From the NCBI RefSeq assembly GCF_963678635.1, contig NC_087066.1:42377777-42441776 (forward strand): DNA of 64,000 nucleotides, in the 5' to 3' direction. Below are positions 46,740-58,700 of this stretch, one piece after another; within the stretch, counting starts at the first letter, position 1, and the number at the start of each line of letters is the position of its first letter. The stretch comes from Symsagittifera roscoffensis. Its lineage: Eukaryota; Xenacoelomorpha; Acoela; Convolutidae. Under the pieces are notes generated by a model. It was given only the letters and a program-made list of their open reading frames with translations. It searched no databases and was not told where the DNA came from. Both the position numbers and the translations under genes were made by a program.

Positions 46740-49700
46740 TGAACAAAATAGATACTCGAGTGGTTACCATGGGCGTGGTCCTCGAAGGTCATGTCATCAA
46801 TGAAGATCTTCTTCACGACTCGTTCACACGCGTTGCCAAAGATTTCAAAGGACTGCGATTGGACAAGAAAATCATGTAAACTCAAGCCAATATAACTGAA
46901 CCAATCCTGTGATTAATTGAACCAAAAGCCTCGAAAAAAGTGTAGCACTTTTCCATTAGCTGATGAAGATTTAAAAATCAATTGAACACTGTATTGACTC
47001 GTCAAATTTTTATGGGTAATGAGGGGAGGATTTAAGGGGGGTACGGGTGCGGACGCTTTTCTTTTTCAGGACTTCGACCCCCTGACTACCCAAAAAGTCC
47101 CCTTTGGTACTATTCAAGGACTCTCTTATTAGCTGTCAGACCCTCAAAAAGTTCTTAAGGCGTCTGTGGTGCCAATACATACTAAATTTGAGGTGGGAGC
47201 GCGCGTCGAAAGAACGCAATTTTTTGGTCAAAACTTTTCAAAAAGTGACTAAAAACGCGTTTTTTGGCTTATTTATTCAAAAATTTTGGAGAAACAGGGT
47301 CTTTTCAATGCTTTGGGCGAGCTCTGAAAATCAATTTGGTCGAGCTACAAAACAAAGCAAAAAAATTGTCGAAAATTTAAACTTTTTGAACATCCGCCCG
47401 CCCTTGAGAAACTCCTAGATCCGCCTTTGTAGGTAATAATATGTGAAATAAAAGAGTAAAGCAATTTATTGTCTGTAAAAATCGTCTCCCCAATACAAGT
47501 GTCAATTGATTGTGCATGTTTTATATCAACGTATGAATAGTTTACTTTTCAATTTTTTGCGGGAAATTAGCAAGACTTAAATCTTCGGGTCGTGTATGGT
47601 GACTTGAGTTTAGCCGATCTAACCTATACGACACATATGGCATCATCCGACAAGTTTGTCACGAGATGAAAGTGTCCCATGTTGGGTTTCTCGTATCAAT
47701 GACTACATGCACGACTTACTCCGCTCTTGCCTCGTTGGCTGACGAGAAGAATATCATCCATATTGCACTGGACTCAGACAGGTGTCCAAAGTACGACACT
47801 CAACCGAATCCAATTTCTCAATTCAGGTAAGTGGACACTTGGGATGATCTCTATTGTACAAAGTCGCCCCAGTAAATGTGCAAAAATGCCACTGCCCTCT
47901 ATGAATGGTTACTTTTTGTAGCATGAGTTTTAGTGCTGAACTGTCATTATCAGCGCTGGCATAAAGATTCAAGTTTTCCCATAGTGCCGATTTTCAGAAG
48001 TTTGAAAAATTGGTGGGACTTTTGTCGGGTCAAATTTTGTGCATTATTGATTCGAAGAAAGAGGCAGAAATTTTTTTGCTAGGGTTGGTTTTTCATTCAG
48101 ACCAATGTAGAGTTTTACACCATACTGTGTTTTAGAGTTTTAACATGTAGAGTTTTAATTTGGTTCACAAATAGTGAGAAATCTGAACAGCCGCCTTTGG
48201 GCCACGGTTGATTGCACCGACCCAAGTTGACTCAAAATAATCAACATAATCCATCAATGGGTAATTGTGCTTAGGTCACATACCAATTAAAAACTACTAA
48301 TAGTCACCTGGTACAATTTATAGACTCATGCGATCCGACGCCTTTTCAAAATAGTCCGAATAGTTGTTTGCGACTAATGGTAGGTTTCGACGAGTTGTCG
48401 CCTCACGTGAAAGTTCGTTTTTGAGTTGAAATTTTGTATGTGAGTCGAAAATTGTGTATTATGTTCTAGTGAAGGGGAAACTGTAGAAAAGCCGATTGTT
48501 ACTACACTAAGCTGCAAAGAATGCTTGTTTGAGTCATTACTCGAAAAGTTTTTTTAATCTCCAGAAAGTTTTTGAGCAGTTTTTATAGAAAAATAAATAA
48601 AATTCAATGTTCACGAAATTTAGTTTCCTCTTCCAATTTCCCAAGAAAAAGACGGAATATTTAAGCCCGGCACTGCTTCTTTCTTCAGACAGTTTTGAGT
48701 GCTTGAAAAGCCATTTTTGATCATTTTATTCATCAGAATTGGGACGGTTAACGCGCAATATAATTTATGCTCTTTACGCATAAGCGGGGATTTAATCCTG
48801 CTTAGTAAACATACCAAGCTGAATTTAGGCAAGTTTTTTGGTCTTTTTTATTGTGCAATTGTATGCTAAAAGTTTTACTTTGTACTTAACAGAATTCATT
48901 CTTTTCCTATAATTTTATAAAACCATGTCATCAAAATATAAATTTTTGGGGGCTTTAAAATTGGAAAACTCAGGACTTTGCCTTGATACAGAACTTTTTG
49001 CGCTCACTTGTTGCGCACTTCTTCCTTGAAATTAGTATAAGTTGACGCAGTGGGCCCCTTAAGAAAAGTTCTAGGGTCTTTCCGCCGAAAAAGGAAGTCG
49101 GGACTCCTTTGGATGCGAAGGGAGTCGAATACATGAGTTGGGATATTTGGACAGATAGGGGAAGTCTTTTGATTTGGTAGCTGGAAAAATAAATTTTAAT
49201 GACCGTTGTTTGTTTCCAGCTTCCCTTTCCGCATCAACACCACTGACACTGTGGACACCATTCTGGCAGAGGTTATCCGGGCTGAGCAGTGGCCTAATGT
49301 AGTGCTCCTATACGACGAGACATTCGCCCGCAAACGAGCGCTCAACATCAAACAAAGGTAAGAAAAAATAGAAAAAATGGTCAACTTAACATCATTCTGT
49401 TTATAGCCTTAATTCAGTTCTTGCGTGGAATTTTCGGCCAATCACAATAGAGCATCTTAGGATACAGTAGATCACAGCCACAGGCTAGGTACATTTTATC
49501 GTTTGGTTTTATTTAAAAAAAAAACAGTTCAATTAAATTATCATTTAAAAGTTTCAAAGTCAATTTTTGAGGCTATTGTTTTTGATTCGATCATCGATAA
49601 CGGCGACCTTTTGCAGGCGATTCCGAATCATTCAAGGAGTGTATCGTTTGTGTCACGTTGAAGCTTGGTCATTCAAATTCCGATTTGAAAATGAGTTTCA

Positions 49701-52700
49701 AAAGTTCAATTTCAGTCAAAAGTAGTGATCCAAAAATTATTTTTCTCAAACCTCATTTATCGCAAAACTTAGTTGGGATTTTTTTCTTGAATAAACTTGT
49801 AAAACATACGTTCTCTTCTGGAAAACAAATTTGTTAGTACTATTATAGATGGCTTAAAACATATAAATGATAAAGCTTAATCTGATATTTATAAATAATT
49901 GATTTTTCGGGAGGTGTATTCAGTTCAGACTGAAATAAAAAATATATCATCGCCAAAATTACAGATTAGAACTGAAAAGAGGACAAGAAGTGAGTTCAAT
50001 TAGGTTGTTGAATATCAGATCAGACAAATGAGGTGTTTCAGGAGTGGAATCAATTTGGTAGCAAAAATTTAGATTATCGTTTTAAAACGTCAGTGGGTAT
50101 TTTGTCTTTTTAGAACTACTACAATTGAAACCAATGCATTATTTTTAATCGAGACATCGATGAAACCAAACTCATTTAAATCCTTATTAAAAACATGGGT
50201 ATAATGTTTGGAAGATTGATGTATGACAAAAAGAGGAGGATGCCCTGGCGAGCATACTCGAGAGCAGAAAAATAACAATGTTGTACAAAATCAAAAAACC
50301 AGTTGTAAATAATGACATTCAAATTTTGACAATTGCATTGAATGCACAATCTAAGTACTTGAAATCAAATGTGAAAATCCCCTCTAGATTAGCGAATACT
50401 CTAAATTTTGATAAATTGGCAAAGTAGATCGATTCCTTAAAAATAAGACCGGGTAGATACTAATTAGTCTGCGGTGAACCGAATGTATAATTTTTGAGCA
50501 GATCCAACGAAAGAGCACTCTGGCAGTCAACAATATTTTTGTAAGACTTTGAAACCAACTAGATAAAAAGCAAAAACAATCCCATCTATTGGCATATATG
50601 CTGAAGCAAACCAGACAATACCAAAGATCTGAAGAATTCAATTTAAGACAACTACAAAGTTTTTTTTAACTAAACAGTAAAATGACTAGTTCATCATCAG
50701 ATATTAGAGCAAGAACATGGAAACTTTTTTGAATGAAAATTTCACATTTTAGTGAATGAATCCGCAAAACCGGACCACCTGAATTTTCTCTAAAAAAACT
50801 CTAGGCAGCGTGAATTGAAAGGAAGTGTTTTCAAAGTTTCATGAAGTTCTTATAAAAAAAACTGTCATAGTATCTAAATTTAGTTCATGTTTCAATTCTA
50901 GTCGGGTTATCTATTTCAATTATCTGTCTGGCGCTAACCGGTATTTAACCTTCGGAGTTTGTCTGTCACCTTCGGATGACAGCTATCTTATTGTCTCCGA
51001 CTTACTTTCTGAACTACGGTTTGCTTATTAACAAGACATTTAATTCATACATCGAAACCGTCTTTTCACATGGCGCAGCCAACAGGCCAAAGTGGGGGGA
51101 AGAACCCACTGGGAATTACATCGTTTTGGCCCTCGACGCTCGCAGAACCACCAATGCTATGGGAGTTTTGGTTCAATCGTTTTATATGGGGGATGGTGGC
51201 CAAACATAGCATAAATCCACGGAACTTCTATTATGCCAGTACGTTAACAGCAGCGCAACTTGCAGATTTACCAGAGGAGGTAGATGGGAAAAATCGCCTG
51301 GTGTCGGAGCAAACGCTTATCTCGAATTTGTATTTGTGCCTGGGGGAGAAAGGACAGGATGAGCTACATAAAAGAAAACCACACCTGGATCTAGCTGCAA
51401 CAAGGTATTCTCGAGTTTTGGATACTATCGAAACTGAATTTCGGAAGGAACGAAACGAAACTTACGAAACATTCCAACTATTGGCACGAAAGCAACAAAT
51501 AGGAGAATCGCTGGAACAATTCCACTCAGTGTTGAGTGGGTTAGCCGCTCGATGTAATTTTGGAGCATTGGAGACCAGGATTTTGCGGGATGTGTTCATC
51601 GTAAATATGAACAATAGGGAGGCCCAAAATGAGCTATGCCGCTCGACGAAGACACCAGAGGAGGTGTATCGTATTGCACTATCATATGAACGTGGATTCA
51701 AATATGCTAAGTCATACGGATCGATAACCGGGGGAGGAACTATTGGGAATGCTGGCGGAGCTGGCGCGTTCCAAATCAAGACGGAACCAGTGGGGGCCAT
51801 CCGAGGTGGTTACAGAAATAACAGACAGCGGGGCCGTGGATCGTTTAGGGGGAGAGCAGACATGAGAGGGGGTGGTTCCAGAAGATGCTATAATTGTGAC
51901 CAACCCAATTTTACTCCGGAGCACATCACAACGTGTCCAGCGAAAAATGCTACGTGTAACTTCTGCAGGAAGATGGGACATTACGAGAGGACTTGTAGGG
52001 GAAAGCGAAATAATCGGGGAAGACCGGCAGTGGGACTGATTCAAAATCAGGAAGATATGGAAACTACTGAGACAGACGACGCGGAGGATACATATTCCCA
52101 GCACGAGAATTCCGTCGGCTGGGTTAATACGCCGGTCAAGAAACAACCGGTCAAGAAACAACGATCGTGGGATTCGGATAGCTCAGGGGATTACGTTGTT
52201 ATGGCCATCAAATCTCGGAAAGAAACAGATCTAAAAGTGGCCGGCTCCCGACTACCAATTAAGGTAAACGGAAAGCAAACAAACGTGTGGATAGACAGTC
52301 GATCACCGATTTCGATATTCACCATTGGGGAATTGAAACGGACATTGGGCACCGCAGGCGTCAAGGTGAAGGCAGCGGCACCGGAGGATGAGGAGTTCAG
52401 GGATTACAGAAACAACCCATTACGACTACTAGGAACGATGGACGTACTATTATAAACAAACGGATGGGTGGCCAACGCAAATATCAGAGTGATTGGAGGA
52501 AGCAGACCATCAATTATTGGACGAGACCTAATGCCAAATCTTGGATTACAGATCGTGCAGAAGGCACCGGAGGAAAATGTGATGTCGGTACAGAGCGATC
52601 AAGGCACAGTTGAGGAGACGGATGTGGAGGACTCACTAGACAACTGGCAGATCTACTTCAGTAAGCAGTTTGAAAATCTTTTTAACAGAGTCGGAAAAAT

Positions 52701-55700
52701 TAAGAATTATAAGGTACACGCGGATTTTTTCGAAACGTTAACGCCAATTCAACAAAAAGGACGTAGAGTGCCCATCACGTTGCAAGAAAAGGTTGATAAA
52801 GAAATTGATAAACTTTTACGCCAAGGACACATTGAAAAGCTAAAGGAATGTTCGGATAAATATTTTGTTTCCCCGATTGTAATAACAGTGAAAAAGGACG
52901 GATCAGTAAAATTAGCGCTAGAATCAAGGGAGTTGAACAAGCAAGTCCACAAAAATAAATACCAAATGCCGAATATAGAGGAGCTTATGGATACGGTAGG
53001 ACAAACGATTAGCGAACGGAAATCAGGGGACGTATATTTTTCTACTATGGATCTTACGTACGCGTACGGCCAATTACCACTTAGCCCGGAAACGAGCGTT
53101 CAATGCAATTTTTCGCTGGTGGGAGGAAAATCAACGGGCACGTACCGCTTTCGTACGGGGTTCTACGGTCTTACTACCATGCCAGCTGAATTTCAACGAG
53201 TAATGGACACGATTCTTGCGGAATTTCCGCAGGCACATGCTTTTATTGATGACATCTTGGTGGTCACCAAAGGCACGGAGATCGAGCATATCTCGACAGT
53301 TGAAAAAATTTTGCGGAAGCTGGATCGCGAAAACATGGCACTTAAGCTCATTAAATGCCAATTTGCGCGGAAAGAAAGTGAATGGTTGGGACACAAAATA
53401 ACCCGTACAGGAATAACACCACTCGTCCGGAAAACAGATCCGATCGAATCGCTGAAAGCACCAAAAACGGTGTCACAACTTAAATCGTTCATGGGCTCCA
53501 TTCACAGTTTGCACAAATATCTTCTGGCGCTCGCGGAATCATCAGCGTCATTACGCCCATTATTAAGCCGGAAAAACGATTATGTCTGGAGCGATGAATG
53601 TCAAATATCATTCGAGAACCTGAAAAAACAAGTGGCTAATATAGTGGAACTTCGGCACTTTGATATACACAGAGACACAAGAATTGTGTGTGACGCTAGT
53701 CATAATGGGCTCGGAGCGGTCCTTGAGCAACTAAATTCCGACGGTTGGCGGCCAATATCATTCGCATCCCGGTATTTAAACGCAGCAGAAAAAAATGACT
53801 CAACAAATGAATTGGAGATGTTAGCAGTTGTGTGGGGCGCGGAATACTTCCGAAATTATGTGCTGGGAAGAAAATTTTTAATAGTTACGGACCATAAGGC
53901 ACTAGTGTCATTGCTAAATGGGAACAACAAAAAGAACAAAACAATGTTCAGCAGATTAACAAGATGGTTAGATCGTCTTATACCGTTCGATTTTCAAGTA
54001 GAACATAAACCCGGAGCAAAAATAGGACTCGCTGATTATCTTTCAAGGCACCCGTGCTTAAATCCTCAACCGATTAGCACCTACGATAGTATGTTTACGG
54101 TGGCGAAAATTAATAGAATTAGATCCGCTCTCGGATTTAGAAATAAACTCGAGTCTCCATCGGTTACTAAGAATAGACGCATTTGTAATATATCGAATAG
54201 AAAACGACCGGTAGAGGGCGAGCGATCATGCGACGGAAATTGGACCAATCACAGAGCGACGAATTGCATTCCCGGCAGGTCAATTGAGTTTAGCAAAAAT
54301 TCAGTTGGGACTATTATTGAAGCTAACTTTGGTTACTCAAAATCTTTAAACTCGTCAATAAACATTAACAATTCAAGCAATTTAATCATGGAAAGGAAAC
54401 TCAAGAAATTATTGGAACGACACCCTAGCATTAGCAGTAGTGATGATATAGAGGAGATTGATGTAAATATACAGGCGGTTACAACAGAAGTCCGGAGCAC
54501 TAAAACCAATACCATTATTTCTATTCCGTCGGTTTACCCTGGTGAGAGTTATCCACCGGTCAATCCGGAAAATAAAGTCATGTCTATTATACCAAGAAAT
54601 TGTAAAGTAGTCAGCAAACAATCCGCTCTTCCCGAATTATTTAATCTTCGATTTATAGAATCGCAATACCAGTCTGATCCACAGTTACAAGCTATTATTG
54701 AGTTAATTAAATCTAAAGACCCTCAGTTACACTCGAAAATTGCAGCAATGAGTAAGTACTTCGCACAGTATACTCAGGACTTCCACGTAAGAGACGGATG
54801 CCTGTGGATGGACGAGAGGCTAGTGATCCCTAATACTTTGCAGACGGCGGTGGTCAATAGACTCCACTATTATCACCACGGGAAATCCAGCATGATCGAC
54901 GCCGCTAAGGACATCTGGTACCCATACATGTTTCGTAGTCTCGCAACTATCGCTGGGAATTGTCCGGAATGCACATTAGCGGGTAAGAACTTGAAAAACA
55001 TGTGTTCGAAGGACGATATAGGGAAAATACCTGAACCAAAAGAGCCGAATGAATCAGTCCAATTGGATTTTTGGGGACCCATTAACTACTTGAAGGAATC
55101 TAAAAAGTATGTTTTGGTGGCGGTGGATCGGTTCTCTCGATGGCCATCAGCTATGGTCTGTAATTCGAACCGTTCGGATAAAATTGTAAAGTTTTTAAAA
55201 GCCTACATAATCGCTCATGGAGTTCCGCGCCAAATCAGAGTTGACCAGGGAACAAACTTTATGTCTAAGGAAGTTAAAACATTCTGTCATGAACAAGGAA
55301 TTGAAGTCCTCACTTCGCCAGTGAATGATCATAGAGCAACAGGATGTGTTGAGCGCACGATTGGTAGCATTAAAAATTCAGTGCTGACGTATGCGCGGGA
55401 GGATAAACCGGAACCCTTGGATCGAATGGTTGAAAGAGCCCTCGGAGCCCTAAGATTTGTGAAAAACGCATCCCTTAATATAACACCGTTCGAAGCGCAC
55501 CACGGCCGGGAAGCTAATACTGTCCTCAGGAACTTGACTAAAAAACCTACGTTACGGAATCTAAATTGGGAAAATGTAATACGATCGAAATATGAATGTT
55601 TAGATGAACGAGACCCGATAGCTCAAACAATGCCGAAACCGATGGACACCAACTGGGTAATCCGATCGGATACTGAGTATGACCGGAAAAATAGACGGGG

Positions 55701-58700
55701 ACCACTAAGATTGGCCGAGGAACAGGCAGCTAACCAAGATGATGAGCCTGGGATTGCACGGGCACCAAACGACCCTGTGGAGGTACCACCGGCAGTGGTA
55801 ATGCAGAGGACCGGGGAGCGGAACATGAATAGGTATAGACCATTAAAGTCCAAAATAGTTGATCAAACTGAACATACTATTAAAATGAGTAACGGTGCGG
55901 TGCTTAGGAAATCAGGAGTAGCGCTCAGGAAGGCCAAAGTTCCGAAAAAGCGGGTGCCGGGAGGACCATTACCTACACCACCAACGCCGTGGGATCTGAA
56001 AAGGAAGCTAAAATTGAGACAAAACCAACCAGGCCGCTCAAAAGGCACTAAGGAAAGTCAGCACAACATCATGGGAAAGGGAGCAAAATTCCAAATTCTG
56101 GAATCCGCAGAAAATTCCGACTCAGAATCGGAGGACCAATTACCACTGAGTACAACCATCCTAGTGGCGAAACCAACAAGAGGGCGAGAAAACGATGGAG
56201 AAGATGGACAGGGAACATCTAGTGGGGGACGGGATTCAGTTCAACCAGAGGTCATCGGGGTTTGTCCCAGTAATAAGGAGACGGAAAAAGGAGACACGTT
56301 GGCAGGTGAAACAGGAATCGGAAATGACTGGGGGAGAACAAATATCGAAGGAGCAGAACCACAAGAAACAAATACCGAAGGAATCGAACCACAAGAAACG
56401 GAGCGCGAACCAGAGCATATATCAGTAACCGGGGGAAAGAAACGGGGCCGGAAACAACGACTTGTTTCCTATTCTAGCCAAGATTCGGCCAGCTCGTTGG
56501 ATGAAACAAGCTCGAGACGTTCGGGCAGGAAGCGGACCGCAGTGACCAAGATGGGGGGGGGGGTCATGATTGACAACATTAGAAAAACGGACAAAGCCGG
56601 AGCAATCGAAGAAAAAGAGTGAAAAGATGATGAATAAAATGGAGTTCAAAACAATCTATAAATCTTTGCTAAAATGGGGAGGTCCAGGGAGAGGGCATGC
56701 TGTGTACCAGCAAAAACTCAAAAGTTTGTGTTTAAAAGAACTGTAGTTGATTTGAAAAACTTGATTTGAAAACTTGTTATTAACCCTATTGTTTACGGTT
56801 AACATAGATATTGGATATTGGATTTGAGTATTATTTATTACAAGGAGGGAAATGTCATAGTATCTAAATTTAGTTCATGTTTCAATTCTAGTCGTGTTAT
56901 CTATTTCAATTATCTGTCTGGCGCTAACCGGTATTTAACCTTCGGAGTTTGTCTGTCACCTTCGGATGACAGCTATCTTATTGTCTCCGACTTACTTTCT
57001 GAACTACGGTTTGCTTATTAACAAGACATTTAATTCATACATCGAAACCGTCTTTTCACAAAACCTAAAAAAATGATTAGCTTACAAAAACTTACAAGCA
57101 GAACAATCACTCCGACTCTTACCAAGCTAATACAAGAAATTTTTAAAGACCAGGTTTTCTCAAGTTGCCTCGAGTTTTCAAATAAGTACCATTCCATCAA
57201 GAAAGAAAACTACAAAATCCGTCGAACTAGAGATTTATTGAAAATTTCAATGAATTTATTGGTAGTACAAGCGAAAAAATGGCATTGAGTTACAGAAAAA
57301 CTGCAGAAAAATATGGACTGCATTCAATGTTTTTAAGCCCAAAATCTGACCAAGAACTTGAAAACTATTTGAAATCAATGAAATTAAAATACAGTCTAGA
57401 ATGTTATAAAATTAATAATTTTTTCTTGAATCAAATAAGCAGACCAATCACTGCGTTACTTAACAAGCTAAATTATTAGTTTTTTATGACCATGATTTCC
57501 CAGTTTTTTTTTCACGTTTTTTAGACGAGTGCTTCTGCAAAAAAAAGGAAAATTAAGAAATCCGTCAAACTATGGACCAAAAGAGAATTTCAACCACTTT
57601 TGAAGAGTATAGGTAAAAATTGGCATTCGAGTTTAGAACGGAATCACAAGTTTTTCCAAATTGCCTCAAAATTGCCAAATTAGTACCATTCCATAAAAAA
57701 GGAGATTTAACAAATCCATCGACCTATAGTCCAAATGATAGTTTTAACGAATTCTTAAGAATTGTAGGCAAAAATTGGCATTGAAGTTCAAAGCAGCATC
57801 GCGGAAAAACAAAACAAAAAACCAACTGCCGTCAATGTTTTTGAGCTCAATTTTCGACCACGAATTCTAAATTATTCTGAAAACATTGAAATTAAAACAG
57901 TCTAATTTTGCACAACCTACATATTTTTTTCTTTAAAAAAAGCAGATAATCACTCCAACCTTACCAAGCTAATACAAAAAATTATGATGACCAAGTTTTT
58001 CCAATTGTCACAAAGTTGGGGAAATAATAGCACTGCACAAAGAAGACGCACTGAAAATTCCGTCAAAATATAGACCAATATCTCTTCTGCCAGTCATTGG
58101 AAAAAAGAGAAACGAACTAGGTTTACAAATATAACTAATTTAGCCAAAATGAACGTTGTGTCGCCACATCAGTATGACTTTCAAAATAGACATGGTACAG
58201 TTAATGCTTTATTATCATAATTTGACAAGATTACAACAAATTGGGAATTTAGCCTGAGAGCACTCAGAGTAATTTTATCCATTGGAAAAAAAGTGAGCTA
58301 TGATGACCTTTTGTTGAAATGTTTAAGTGTTATGGCTGGGGGGATCCGTCTACTAGAACAGAAATTCATATTTGTCGAACAGGAATCATTTTCATTTCAC
58401 AAATAAGAAGAAATCCACTTGACAAAATGTGAGTTAAGAGTCCCCAGAGCTCAAAATCGAGCTTTTTTTCCTTCATCGCTCAGATTGATGGCATCACTTG
58501 TGGCGACACCCTCAAAAATAATTTTATACGCAGAATACACTGTTATTTAAACAGAGAAGAAATCAAAATCAAATAAAACAAGACTGCTCGTATCAGGGTG
58601 AAGCCCTGAATGTTCCGACTGCCTTTTAAGGTTTATGGAGCAGTAATAACATTTAAAAAAATTAATGGAATAAAATTAAATGAATTTTTTTTTAATTTGA

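Larger units (their letters stand above)
50863..57060 (+). mobile_element. Ty3/Gypsy LTR retrotransposon, 6198 bp, full length
   Basis: Two 208 bp LTRs (50863-51070 and 56853-57060) start TGTCATAG and end TTTTCACA. They differ at one position (50905 G versus 56895 T). The 4 bp flanks AAAC (50859-50862 and 57061-57064) form a target-site duplication. A primer-binding site and a polypurine tract sit at the expected internal edges. Inside are gag with zinc knuckles, an aspartic protease, and reverse transcriptase, RNase H and integrase in Ty3/Gypsy order. The element lies in sense orientation in intron 3 of the glutamate-receptor gene. The near-identical LTRs imply a recent insertion, but one in-frame stop interrupts the protease. 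Confidence 0.95.

Noticed and set aside
51462-56649. Many long frames on the reverse strand of the Gypsy element
   Set aside because: They are antisense shadows of gag and pol, and none shows a domain pattern.
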